NCBI GenBank assembly: GCA_963931865.1
Contig: OZ007513.1
Span: 13,095,894 to 13,159,893 of the forward strand
DNA: 64,000 bases
Origin: Axinella damicornis
Taxonomy: Eukaryota > Porifera > Demospongiae > Axinellida > Axinellidae
Direction of reading: 5' to 3'
This document shows positions 12,477 through 25,680 of the stretch, in pieces. The notes under the pieces are model-generated. The model did not search any database. It saw only the letters and a list, made by a program, of their open reading frames with translations, and had not been told where the DNA came from. The translations under genes and the position numbers were made by a program. Each line of letters starts with the position of its first letter. Positions within the stretch are counted from its first letter, which is position 1.

Positions 12477-15400
12477 TGTGTGTGTGCATTGTGTGTATGA
12501 TTGAGTGTAATCATGTATGCATGCGTGCAGTGTGTATGAGTATGTATGCATGTGTGTGTATGCACATGTGAGCGTGTATGTGTGTGCATACGTACATGTT
12601 TGCGTATGACTGTGTGGGTGCGGTAAGGCTATGTCATACCGTAGATTGGGAAATTTTCGCATGAAATAAATTTTTCGCGTTGTTTCATTTTCGTCACTCG
12701 AGCACACTGACGAAAACTAAAATTCATTCACAGCACGGTACGCGTGACACATGAAACACCCCTCTCCTCTTCCTCTGTGGATTCAAGTGCAAACCATACC
12801 AGGCTTCCTCATCCATCAACAACCTCCCTCTTCCCAAACCAACCCTAACTGTTGACATGGTGGTCACTGGTCAACCCTCTGTTTAGACAACCTAACCTAG
12901 ACCTCAATTGCACAGGGGCTTCCTACAACCAGCTTCTAAATGAATGCAGGGCAGTATGTGGCAAGCACGAGCGAGTTCGATGTCTCAGTGTGTATTGTAC
13001 TTCGCTAATCATTTCACTGTACAAACATAGGTTTAATTTTTGACGGATATAAGTCTGTGACCCACCAACTGACGGAGCCAGAATGCTCACACACGAGACA
13101 ATCTACAGGTAAGTATTCACCAGTTCTCTTTGACCACAAACATAGAAAATCCAGCTTGGGAGGAGGTCACTCGTATTCTCCCTACGACTGCCTTGTCTGA
13201 CTCTCAGCGATGAGTCAATCGTCGGTGCAGAAATCCCCTTGTATAGCAGCTTCACAAACTAGTTGGAAGTTTCTCCTGACCATGTGCTTACAAAATGTGA
13301 TGCCATATCAGACGGTACGTCCTTCACTGCATGTGCCCGGTACTAAATGTCATTTGTCTCATGGAGGACACTTTCCACCATCACAATTCCAGTTGATCTG
13401 AGCACAAACGTAAGTGGACTATACATAGCTGGTGCTGTGTCTGGCCTGGCTTGGAGCTGGTGCTGTGCCTCGCCTGGCTTGGAGGACTCGTGCACTGAAC
13501 AGCCAAGAATAAGACTACTAGCTGCATTGTGGTCCGGTGTGCTACTAGCTGCATTGTGGTCCGGTGTGCTACTAGCTGCACTGTGGTCCGGTGTGCTACT
13601 AGCTGCATTGTGGTCCGGTGTGCTACTAGCTGCATTGTGGTCCGGTGTGCTACTAGCTGCATTGTGGTCCGGTGTGCTACTAGCTGCATTGTGGTCCGGT
13701 GTGCTACTAGCTGCATTGTGGTCCGGTGTGCTACTAGCTGCATTGTGGTCCGGTGTGCTACTAGCTGCATTGTGGTCCGGTGTGCTACTAGCTGCATTGT
13801 GGTCCGGTGTGCCAAGAGTCACATATCTCTGCACTCATGCAGTGTGCCCAGTGCCAAGGCCTTTCATTCATGACCTTTTGACCCTGTTGGACCTCCTATG
13901 GCTCAGGGCTAATTGCACTGGCGATGACATGTTAACTCCTCTCCTGCCGTTTTGGAGGTTAAGATGTCCCTTCGAATGACGAATCGGTGCAGTTCAGAAG
14001 CTTGATGTTACCCACTACACAGGTGAAATTGTCAGCCCCTGTACGAACTATTATACCAAAAATGGATGGGAGATGAAGTTATGTGCAACATGACACTTGT
14101 ATTGCCATGGTAACAAGCTCTGGAATGAGCATAGGCATGCACAATATAAATCTAGCTGTGCTCAAATAGTGCAATCAGTGGTCGAAGTGGCTCAGAAATG
14201 CAGTCAACGTGTCAGGGCACAGAGCGAAATGAGGTGTGGTTATGTATGCGCAGTCAACGACCAAAATCAGTCTGCTGAAACTGCTGATAAGGGCTGGTCA
14301 AAACAGCTTGACCCTGCAGTTGCAGCTGTGACTATTGAGTCTACAGGAGTGACCTCCCCCCCCCCCCCCCCCCCCCCCCCCGGGTGAACGTAAGGTCTCT
14401 TGGAGATAACAGTGGTAGAAACGTGTCCCGAGGCTATCCAATGCCTGACATACACACAGGTTGCTCCGAGAGGAGGGAGCAGGGAGGGACAGCAATGTCG
14501 TCAACCAGCATGCACTCAGTGTCCCCACTGGCCAGGACTTGTCAACACTACTGGACACCTCCAGCGCACAGCTCCTTTGGGGGCTCACCCCTTGTAGCCC
14601 CATTCCATGCGAAAACAGGCATGCTGGCGCATTCTCAAACGTAGGCCTACTCCCCGCAGGATATACTACAGAGGCAGGAACCCCACTGTTTTCAGCTCAC
14701 TGCAGCTGTACGCAGCAACACAACCTGATACACGTCTAGTTTGCATGATACGCAACAGGAGCGCTGGTCTCTTACGCTGGCGAACACACACAAATATCAG
14801 CTTGTTCGTAATTTGCGACTGAATGTTAACGCGCCTTTACGCACTGTACAATATACACGCGGCACTCACTGCCCGGTCCAGGGGTTCAGCTATGGCTCAG
14901 TCAGTTCAAGGCTTCTTCTTCAACAACAGTCTGTACTAGACTATAGTCTATAGACTTTATAATTACGCTCAGCTGGGCAGTCACCCATACGGCCCCGCCC
15001 CTTGTCTAACGGCTACATCCGGATAAAAATACTAATGATGCAGCGTCGGGTATTTCATTCACTCATGTACATGTATAAAAATTACCAATTTTGAAGCAAC
15101 ACCATGTACCACACACAAAGTCTAGACACATGAAATCCAGTACAGTTATCGTAGACATCAGTCATCAGTGTACAGTGCAGAAGCAGTCCTGATGGCAAGG
15201 GAAATCCAATGTTCAATTGAGTTACTCACTACCATATAGTTACTACACGTACACCTACATACGAATACCGGTATGTGTCCTGTCAGTATGGGGCCAGTCT
15301 CATTCCCAGTCAGATTTTCGCACGAAACTGTCACTAGTACACAGGCGACCATGCACACACAAGCCTAATCTTAGCATCCCGCAAAGCAATGCCTAAACAG

Positions 15401-15543
15401 TGTAACCAGTGAAGGGCCGGTACAAAGGCTTGATTTCAGAGCTTCTCATAGCTCACAGGCCGGTTCATCCTATGTGGTTACAGGCCGGGGTTGTACCTAA
15501 GTACGTAAACTGCTTGCATGACTGTGACCGTCTTGGTGCAAGA
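12477..15543. other. Intergenic region between two minus-strand genes
   Basis: Contains the 27-bp minisatellite and a C run at 14357-14381. I see no convincing exon; 5' non-coding exons or the promoter of the F-BAR/RhoGAP gene may lie here. Confidence 0.4.
13513..13812. repeat. 27-bp minisatellite, 11 copies
   Basis: Unit CTAGCTGCATTGTGGTCC plus GGTGTGCTA, almost invariant. Open frames in several registers are artefacts of the period. Confidence 0.95.
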
Positions 15544-17759
15544 TCAGTAGATATCTTCCTGGGCTGTTCCGTCTGGGTGGTAGTGTCGGATGTAGCGACA
15601 ATGTCTGATCTGTTCGAAGAGTTCGGCCAGTGAAGGCTCGCTACTCACCTCCGGCACGCCCTCCCTACCCTCACCAGACCTGGAGGAAGAGTGAGGGGAG
15701 GGAAGAGAAAATACTTATGGTGATCAGTAATGGTGTAACATAATCACATGTAGTTTTTATTGTTGTGATCACATTGCTAACAATGCCAGTGGAAACGTTA
15801 ATGTAATTATGGTGTCACAGCGCTAATGGTGATCACAACCTAATAGTGATCACAATGCTAGCGATGATCACAACCTAATAGTGATCACAACGCTAGCGAT
15901 GATCACAACCTAATGGTGACCACAATGCTAACGATGATCACAACCTAATAGTGATCACAATGCTAGCGATGATCACAACCGAATGGTGATCACAATGCTA
16001 ATGATGATCACAACCTAATGGTGACCACAATGCTAACGATGATCACAACCTAATAGTGATCACAACGCTAACGATGATCACAACCGAATGGTGACCACAA
16101 TGCTAATGATGATCACAACCTAATGGTGATCACAATGCTAGTGATGATCACAACCTAATAGTGATCACAACGCTAATGATGATCACAACCGAATGGTGAT
16201 CACAATGCTAATGATGATCACAACCTAATGGTGATCACAACGCTAACGATGATCACAACCTAATAGTGATCACAACGCTAATGATGATCACAACCGAATG
16301 GTGATCACAATGCTAATGATGATCACAACCTAATTGTGATCACAACGCTAACGATGATCACAACCTAATGGTGATCACAGCGCTAATGGTGATCACAGAT
16401 GAACACAACCGAATGGTGATCACAATGCTAATGATGATCACAACCTAATGGTGATCACAGTGCTAATGGTGATCACAGCGCTAATGATGAACACAACCTA
16501 ATGGTGATCACAGCGCTAATGATGAACACAACCCACAACCTATAATGGTATGTAAATGATGATCACAACTCACAATGCTAATGGTGATCACAATGCTAAT
16601 GGTGATCGCAATGCTAACGATGATCATAATGCTAATGGTGATCACAGTGCTAACGATGATCATAATGCTAATGGTGATCACAACCTAACAACCTAATGGT
16701 TATCACAATGCTTGTGGTTATCACAGTGCTAATGATGTCACAGCCTAACAACTTAATGGTTATCACAACGCTGATGGTGATCACAACGCTAAAGTTGCAA
16801 TCATACCTTACGGTGATCACAAGGTGGGATCCTTAGGATAGGATCGATTACTCCATATTGACGTGATCACATCAGTAATGGTGTAACATAAATCACACTG
16901 GACAATGCACACGTACGCACCACTGCTCAGTACTCTGTCCCACTCGAGCTCCCAGTCGCCTGCTGGGGCCTCCTGCCACTGGAGTCTGTACTGGAGTTGA
17001 GAGGACTATGCTGCGCGAGGGTGGGCGGTCTGAGGGGAGGTATGCAGCACACTTCACTGCCTTGTTTTATACACAGCCGATGAGTGAGGGCTAAGTGATG
17101 ATTGGTATTTAACCGGCCGCTGGCAACTGCCTTTGTTACATTGTCTCAGCTTTGGAATACGGTTTAGTGATAGAGGCATACAGAGCCCATTGTAATGTGT
17201 TGGTTTGAATGCACTCGACGAGTCGTGCTGTGCCAACACATGGAGTGTCCTAACAGTTACCAAGCCTCACCTCCATAGAAGCTTTTGAACGTGTGTGGGC
17301 CCTGGCTGTGTGCGTCCAGCCCCATCAGATGGGAGGCCTTCATTAGGGTCTCCTTGTCAGTTGTGTCACTGTGGGCCACTAGCATTGACTGCATGGGAAG
17401 GGGGGGGGGGGGGGGGGGGGGGGGGGGAGGAGAGAGAGGAGTGGGAAGGGGAGAGGGATGTAACTGCACTGACATTCACGATTCGACATGTGCACACAAC
17501 CAAAGCTATGTAGCGATGCTGGGCATTGGAAGTTCAGCTTCAGTAATTCTCGTTCAGTGTATACCTGCGATGGAGACAGAATCCGGGGTAGCTTGAGTTC
17601 GGTCGCTGATGAGCTCCTCTCCTTTGCACTCCATCCAGTCTCCCCTTCCCCATCCACTTCCCTCCCTCCACTTCCACTTCCTCCCAGCACAGTCCCTACC
17701 GCACCCTTTGCAGAGGTGGGGGGATGATCCCTTGTGGCTTGCTGGAGGGGGGTTGGACG

Positions 17760-17794
<35 letters not shown>

Positions 17795-18990
17795 AATTGT
17801 TTGTGTTTTGTAAGTGTGTGTGCATTGCAGTACTTTCTAATTCATAGTCACTGTGTGCCTAAGTAAACATCAAACACTATAATGTGCAGCCAATCTCCTT
17901 CCTAGAGAGAGAATCACCACGTGTGGAGTACAAATTAAGATAGCACCATGACTTTTGAATGTTACTGCACAAGTAGTTTTAGCTATATACTGCAAAATTG
18001 GTTTCTACAGCATTACGTCACAGACTATATATTAATTTGGAATTGGCGGTGTTTGTCAAATCATCAAAGTAAAATCCTCACCAAGTTTTCTGCAACCATG
18101 ACACACTCTACTGACACACCTGACAGTGTAGGGGCTTGAGAGGTAGGGAAAGGATCGGAGGTAGCTGTTGGTGATGGGAGGAGGCTTGCGCAGGTGGACA
18201 GCTTGCACCGGGGAATCAGCTGCTTCACCTGGCACTAATACATTTATGCATGTATGCATGAAGATTGAGGGTAAACGAAGCAATCAATACACTCTCAGCT
18301 CGTGTAAGGAGGAGCTTCTCCACTCACTACGTATGTCTTCTTCCTACCAATTGTTCTAACACATGACCTCCTCCCTGATTTGTGGTCAAGCTATTATTTT
18401 ATCATGCCAAATCCAGACTGATCGGAAGTGGTCATGGCTCCAGATCCTGCTAGAACAGAGGCCTCTCCACTTGCAAGAAGTTGTCCACGTTATCAAATAC
18501 ACCGCTTACAACACAAGTCACCTGATGGTGAAGGGCCACCGGATGGGACAGCCTCCTCCTGTCCCCCCTCCCGTCCGCGACCACCATTCCCTTCTTCATT
18601 TTCGCCTCTTTCTCTCGGATGGTAGATGTTAGGCGTGGCTCGCACGTAGAGCCTCGTGTTTGATGACAGCATGCCCCGTCGTTCTCGGGGGGTGGGGCTG
18701 TCAGCGTGGGCGTGCTTGCTGGTCCTTGAAAGAAGCGGACTTTCAGCATTTCGTTTCTGCTCTAACCGCCGCCATGACATCTTCATCGCTTGCTGGTGGT
18801 TGGAAATGTTTGTGACAGCGGTCTGCGCTTGCTTGTCCAGTTTGTTCATCTCTTTCTGTAGTTGTACGTTGACTTTCTGCAGACCGACCATTGTACGCGA
18901 GGACGATTCCCCAAAGTGCCCAGCCCCATCCCGCCTTCGAGCAAGGGGACTGTGCGCATATCTCGATTGGAGGGCAGGACTAGACGCCAT
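15544..18990 (-). CDS. Coiled-coil protein of unknown function, 323 residues
   Basis: I do not recognise this protein. Six exons (18990-18522, 18219-18120, 17628-17565, 17388-17271, 17005-16921, 15679-15544) join with matching phases and total 972 bp, ending at TGA 15546-15544. Residues 1-35 are basic and Ser-rich. About 36-80 form a likely coiled coil (LQKVNVQLQKEMNKLDKQAQ onward). 80-155 are Arg/Glu/Gly-rich and look disordered. Later segments look more conserved in style: LRKPPPITNSYLRSFPYL, ATELKLPRILSPSQ, HSDTTDKETLMKASHLMGLD and a C-terminal helix SLAELFEQIRHCRYIRHYH. The first exon could hide a further intron. The exon starting 17628 is the least certain, chosen because it restores frame. 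The start codon lies 184 bp from the start of the divergent ankyrin gene, so the two probably share a promoter. A long GTGATCAC-rich minisatellite fills the last intron. Confidence 0.6.
15730..16830. repeat. GTGATCAC minisatellite, about 34-36-bp period
   Basis: About 1.1 kb of units like GATGATCACAACCTAATG and GTGATCACAATGCTAA in the last intron of the coiled-coil gene. Each unit has a GTGATCAC or TGATCA palindrome. Confidence 0.9.
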
Positions 18991-19174
18991 TGTCAGTTCA
19001 GTGCAGTATAACTGCCAGCGCTATACCTCACCAGGCAAATTGTTGTTTACGCCTAGATTACGATCTAGTGGGAGGGGCTCATGCCTCCGGTCCCGCGCCG
19101 ATCCCGGATCCCATTCCCCCAAAACGTAATTCAGGCGATACGTTCGACAGGGAATTGAAAGAGAAGTCAGAAGA
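18991..19174. promoter_or_regulatory. Putative bidirectional promoter between two divergent genes
   Basis: Only 184 bp separate the inferred start codons of the coiled-coil gene (minus) and the ankyrin gene (plus). The interval is GC- and CpG-rich near 19065-19120 and has no clear TATA box. It must contain both 5' UTRs and core promoters unless upstream non-coding exons exist. This is inferred from position only. Confidence 0.4.
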
Positions 19175-22100
19175 ATGGGGAGTTCAAACGCCAAGCTACA
19201 AGCACTGCATCAAGCTGTAATTGAGGTAGGTCTATCATTCCTTTCCAGCGTGAGCTCCCCGGGTCCGACTGTCCTTGGGTCACACGCAGGGAAGGAACGC
19301 CTTTATATGTACGTGTGAGGTAAGCCTGCAGCCACCACCCCAAAGCATTCCTGGTGTTATGGCTAATGGCGCTGGAAGGCTCTGCAGTCTATAGATGATT
19401 CCAAGCCGAGACCGGCCTCAACCTCGTTTCCAGGCTCCTTCGCGTCTCTTCATGTCAAATTATGCGACAAAGGCTGGCCTGTAATCGTTATCGAGACGAC
19501 CTCAGGCCTGGCGCTCGAGTAGGCAATTAAGTTCGGTGAATACAGTGCAATAACGGAGGCCATGGGTGACTGTCTGGGCCAGGTGAAATACTAAGTGGCT
19601 TCCTCTCTTTCGAATTTGAATTTCAAAATTCAAAATTGGATAATTATTATCATGTTTGGGTTGTAAGGTTAATCAGTTAGCAGTTATTGACTTGTTAAAC
19701 AGCCAACTTACAATGGCAGGTGGTGGGTATTTATACTGGCAGGTGGGAGGTATTAGCGCTGGTATGGGGGTGTCCACTTGCACCTGTAACGTACCCTAGT
19801 ACCCCAGGCCCCAGGTCCATGCATGGAATCATAGAAACTGATTACATGTCTTACAGATGCATTCAGGTTGCAGAACAGCAGCTACATGACTGTTGGTGAT
19901 GGCTAAACGGAAGAAACAGCGAACAGAGGCGAGTCTTGGGAGGCTAGAGCAGCGACCAGAGGCGAGTCTTGGGAGGCTAGAGCAGCGACCAGAGGCGAGT
20001 CTTGGGAGGCTAGAGCAGCGACCAGAGGCGAGTCTTGGGAGGCTAGAGTAGTGACCAGAGGCGAGTCTTGGGAGGCTAGAGTAGTGATCAGAGGCAAGTC
20101 TTGGGAGGCTAGAGTAGCGACCAGAGGCGAGTCTTGGGAGGCTAGAGCAGCGACCAGAGGCGAGTCTTGGGAGGCTAGAGCAGTGACCAGAGGAGAGGCG
20201 AGTCTTGGGAGGCTAGAGCAGCGACCAGAGGCGAGTCTTGGGAGGCTAGAGCAGCGACCAGAGGCGAGTCTTGGGAGGCTAGAGCAGCGATCAGAGGTGA
20301 GTCTTGGAGGCTAGAGCAGTGACCAGAGGTGAGTCTTGGGAGGCTAGAGCAGCGACCAGAGGCGAGTCTTGGGAGGCTAGAGCAGCGACATGAGGTGAGT
20401 CTTGGGAGGCTAGAGCAGCGACCAGAGGCGAGTCTTGTACCTAACCTAACCGGTGAGTGAAGCACTGCACTGCCTTAAGTATCCCTGGGAGTAGAATGGC
20501 CTGGCAACCTACAAGTTGAAATTTTTACTCCCTCTGTCAAAAGTTGGCAGTTCCAATCAAATTTCAAAATGTTGTTATCACATGACAGTTGTACACGATC
20601 TGTTAAACATTTTCACCCATTCCACCTGTCCGGCATCTTCTGCCAGACTCCTGTTGCAAAGCAGTTGCTTCCTTCAACAGGAAAGCCCGAATGTCAATAC
20701 CTCTCTTGTGCATATTCAGCTATGTTCGTGAGGCTGCTATGTTCGTGAGGCTGCTGTGTTTGTGACTATATTCCATGACTTATATTATGTGACGTATACA
20801 GTTTGTGGTAGTACTAAAACCTGGAATGGAACGGAATGGAATTAATTGACCAGTCGTTTTACATTACAGTTTGAACTGGCAGGAGTAACCCCATGTTTCT
20901 CTACTGCCTGAGAACGTGACTAGAATACATAGCTAGGTACTGTAGCAAATGACACTTGAATAGTCAGACAAGGAGCTAATAAGTAAACCCCATGCACGCA
21001 CACTCGATCACCTACACACACTGCACACACACACACACACACACACACGCACAGGACAGTGCTGACAAAGTGAGGTGAGTCAGAGTGTACTGTACTTTTA
21101 GCAAGACTTGCAAATTTTGAAGTGAAATCTGTTAAACCGCAAATCCGTTTAATAACCGGAAGTCGTCTGCTTCCAAATCACGCAGCTGCTCTACTGTCGA
21201 TTTCCGTTGCGTTTTTGCCCGTTTCACGTTGGCAGAAGGGACTACAAGCTGCAAGCCAGGTTGACGTTCGGCCTATGACGAAGACCTCCGATGGCGCGGC
21301 GTGGTGTATACCAGCGTTTCGAGAAAATAGCTGCCAATAGCCCGAAGTTGTAGCTAGCTAGCTAGCTAGCTACACGTTGTGCGTGCGGAGCGTGGTTGGT
21401 GGCTCCATGGATACAGGAGGCTCCGTCTCCTCCCCGGCCCTCTCTGGTAATTCCACAGTGTAGTTGTCAGACTAGCACAGTCGTAGGTCCAAAGTTACCG
21501 CAAAAATAGCGCTTCTGGCTACCGTGAAATGTTATTCATAGCGAGTTTTAGGCGGGAAACCGCAGCCGCCTAGGCCACATCAAAGTAAAACGCTTTTCAC
21601 TCGTCGCTCAACGCTCTGCGCTCAGTTGTTGCAAGGTTTAGTAAAAGTACAGTACACAAGTTAACAATGTGAGCTCAGATGCTGTGTTGGCTAGAGCAGT
21701 GTTGAGTTTATCAACACTGAACTTTGAATTTGTAAGATGTTTACACAGCATCTTGTGGAACTGTTGAGGCAGCATCTTCTATGTTCTCTCTTGGGGAAGG
21801 ATATTCATTCAGTTCATGAATAGGCTCAGGGTATTATTAGTCTCTAAGTGTGTAGGTGTGCTTGAATGGCAATTACTTAAAATAGTGGATGGGGCTCTAT
21901 ACCCCATTCGTACAATGTTGGCACCCTTCTGCAGCCTATGTGTGAAAGGTGTATCCTAATCAGCATAGTAGTTGCCTAGCAACCACAATCAACCTGAGCA
22001 GGCGATGACCTCACTTGTGTCATGACAAAGTCACCTACTCAGAATGTCATTAAGTATCTTGGGCTTCCTCAGTTGGTGTGGGATTTTGGTTTCACCGTAT

Positions 22101-22812
22101 TACCTCACACCTCCAAAATTAAACCTTATATGGCAAGAGGCCACTATGTACGCAGTTGTAAGGATTTGTGTGAAACCCAGCTATAAGTAGGTGTGAAATA
22201 CAAATTGGCCTTTGTGCAGCCATAGTTGTACTAGAGCTAGCTGACTTGCGCAGTACCGCAAAGTTTCACCTGTGGGCATTCCTGGAAGCTGCAATGTTGG
22301 AGTTCACAGCTTGTGCTAATTATGGTGGTTGCAGCAGCTGGTTACGCTTTGATGTGGGTTCAACAGGTGTTGCCATGGTTACACTAAGCCTGGTGGAGTT
22401 GTTGGCAGCTGGTGGGAGTTGTTGGCAGCTTGTGCTGATTAGTGATTGCAGATCTGGCTAATTAGCTTTGAACAGATATTGCCATGGTTACACTGGATTA
22501 CCATGCTTCTGGGAACAATTAAGGCTAGAGAATCAGGACACTTGACCACTCCTGTGAAATCAGGACACTCTGCTGATCAGGACACCTTGCCAATCAGGAC
22601 ATCTTGCCCCTCAGAACTCCTTGCTCAGGATGCCAATTGCCAATCAGGACCCCTTGCCAATCAGGATGCCTATAATTGCCAATCAGAACAACTTGGTTAT
22701 CAGGACACCTTGCCAATGTGGACAACATAATGCATGGTGATCAGTTGCCAATCAAGATGCTTCTCTGGCCTTGTGTTGCTTCTATTGATTTCTGGCAAAT
22801 ATGCTGCCGATT

Positions 22813-22843
<31 letters not shown>

Positions 22844-25643
22844 ACCACCACCACCACCACCACCACACCCTGGTACTAATGATCATTAAGGTGGCAAGCA
22901 AGTGATTTTGGAATTAATAATGCAAGTCCTACATTGTAGCTGTCATGAATGGAAACCATTTCTGGTGATCAAACACTTCATGGTAAGAGCTACTTATAGC
23001 CAGGATGTTCTGGAGCAGCAAACAACGGAGACAGCGAATTAGCCAGCATTGATGGAATTAAATACTTTTTCTGTACGTTTTCATTGTATGCAAGCTACTG
23101 TTACTGTTCTTTCTCTGGATCAAGACAGGCCCGGGGCTACATTGAGTTTATGTAAGTACGTACGCTTCTGAACTAGCTGGATACGGAGTTAACCCGAGTT
23201 ATCGCGAGGTAAATTTTCCTTTTTTGTTGTACGCAGGGGAGAAACCACGATGAGACGTTCGTTCAATGCCATATGACTACGTAGCCCCCCTCGAGTAACC
23301 AGTGAAGAGCTGCGTGCGAAGATCATTTTAGCTAAATACGTTCAGCTGATTTTGAGACGTACAGAAAAAACAGTGTTGTATTTCGCCGAGATTTGCAGCT
23401 GCATGGTGTTGTCACGGTATGTATAACATAGTGCTCAACTAGACAGTGTCAATGGATGCCCAACAGCCTTGGAAGAAGAAAGGTGGCACAGCATCTTGGA
23501 TGGCTGCTGCTCACGCGCTCGAGAGCGGTGATTTGGAACCCGCCTCCAGTTATTGCGCAGTCACGCGTATCATTGCTTGCCCGCCACCTTAAGCCTAGCA
23601 GACATTCTGTACCCAGAGCTGTTGCCATGATGTTATTTGGAGCACGTGTGGCTCATCCGGATCCAGTTGACCTAATGCTGTTCCATCATACTCCTAGCTT
23701 TCTATTCTGCTGCTTATCTCGCTCTGTTCTGTTCTGTTCTGTGCAGGGAGATCTTGGCTGAGAATGGGCTGGACCCAAACTCACGCGGGGACCAGGAACA
23801 GACTGCTCTGCACCTGGCTGTGTGAGGAGAAATAAATACCTCGTTCCCAGGCCCCCGTTCAGCTGTTTGTCACTTGCATTATGCATTCGTTCTTCATGCA
23901 GCTGATAATGGTGCGGTCCTGGGAACAAGGCTAAAATTAACAAGTTTCAGATTCATTCTGGTAGCAACCACATTCCTAGTGGGGTAGCCGGTAGGTTTAC
24001 TTTATGCAATGATGTCTCATGCCTTGCCGTACCGTCGCCTAGCTCGTACTGCGTGTTAACACTCAAGTGCCCATACCCTTGCATGTTTGGAGAGCATACA
24101 TGTACAGTGTATCACTGTTGGTGACGATACACATGTGCATGGTGTTTCTGCGTTCAGAGTAGCCGTGTTTGTGGTTTGCACTCCTGCATCATTGGATAGC
24201 TGTCCCAACAGCCATGACTTGCTGCTACATAAGCTGAAAGAACCCAGTGTAGTCTCCGAAGTACATAGCTGCACTTGGGTCACTTAGGCTGCAGGGCCCT
24301 TTGGAAGATCAGCTGCACAGATGGTCACCTTTGGAAGATCAGCTGCACAGATGGTCACCTTTGCAAACGTAGTTCTGGTTTGGCAAGCTCGCTTTTCATG
24401 TGACCAAACTTCTTCCTTATTTAGTATAGGGGTTAGTAGCATGTAAGGTTGCTAATGCAATGGACGAGTGAGATGACTCTCCACACTCACTCTGCAGAAC
24501 TCACGGAGCTCTGAGGAGCCTGCGTGTGTTGCTGGACAGCAACCGTATCAACGTCTCAACTCTGACTGCCGACCATGAAACCCCACTGGTGTTGGCCACC
24601 TGCAAGGTCAGCGATAACCCTCCCACCCCTCTCTCTTGTCTGTCACTCCCCTTCTCCCTTCCCTTCTTTCTCCCCCCCTCCCCCCCCCCCCCCCCCCCGC
24701 TGACCTGCCTCCCTCACACCCCAACTCTTAGTGACGTACTACATATGCCACAACAGCATCAGCCTGCGAACGTTGTTATAGTAACTCAGTGAAGTGTGTA
24801 CTGTAACCATAAGTTCCTTAATTTTCTTCCTCCCTCATTCTTTTCTCCCTCTTCCATCCAAATCATAGGGCCACGAAGACATAGCACAATTCCTAATGGA
24901 CAACTTCACAGATAACATACTGGTAACGATCTACCACTATAGCCAGTCACAACCTGTAGTTGGGGGAGCGCCTCCTGGCTGGGAGTGTCACCTGTACGTA
25001 GCTGGGGGAGTGCGTCCTGGCTGGGAGCATCACCTGTAGCTGGGGGAGCACCTCCTGGCTGGAAGCGGCACCTGTAGCTGGGGGAGTGCCCCTTGGCTGG
25101 GAGTATGACCTGGAGCTGGGGAAGTGCCCCCTGGCTGGGAGAATCACCTGTAGCTGGGGGAATGCCTCCTGGCTGGGAGCGTCACCTGTAGCTTGGGGAG
25201 GGCCTCCTGGCTGGGAGCATCACCTGTAGGTGGGGGAGGGCTTCCTGGCTGGGAGCGTGACCTGTAGCTAGGGGAGGGCCTCCTGGCTGGGAGCATCACC
25301 TGTAGCTGGGGGAGGGCCTCCTGGCTGGGAGCATCACCTGTAGCTGGGGGAGGGCCTCATGGCTGGGAGCGTCACCTGTAGCTGGGGGAGGGCCTCATGG
25401 CTGGGAGTGTGACCTGTAGCTGGGGGAGGGCCTCCTGGCTGGGAGTGTCACCTGTAGCTGGGGGAGGGCTCATGGCAGGGAGCGTCCGTCACCTGTAGCT
25501 GGGGGAGTGTCATTGCAGTGGACACACATTTCTCTGTATTGCCTTGTAAACGAGCCACAAAATATCTGCATATTTGTTTAAGGCCAGCAAGGACGGATTG
25601 AGTCATCCCTCTAAGCTGCTCTCTGGTGGAGTAGTTCCATTAC

Positions 25644-25680
<37 letters not shown>

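Noticed and set aside
13343..13979. Frames of 114 to 210 codons on both strands
   Set aside because: The 27-bp period keeps several registers open at once; no domain and no exon context.
21407..21446. ATG exon-like stretch with a GT donor (MDTGGSVSSPALS)
   Set aside because: Its phase does not fit the next ankyrin exon; kept only as a possible alternative first exon.
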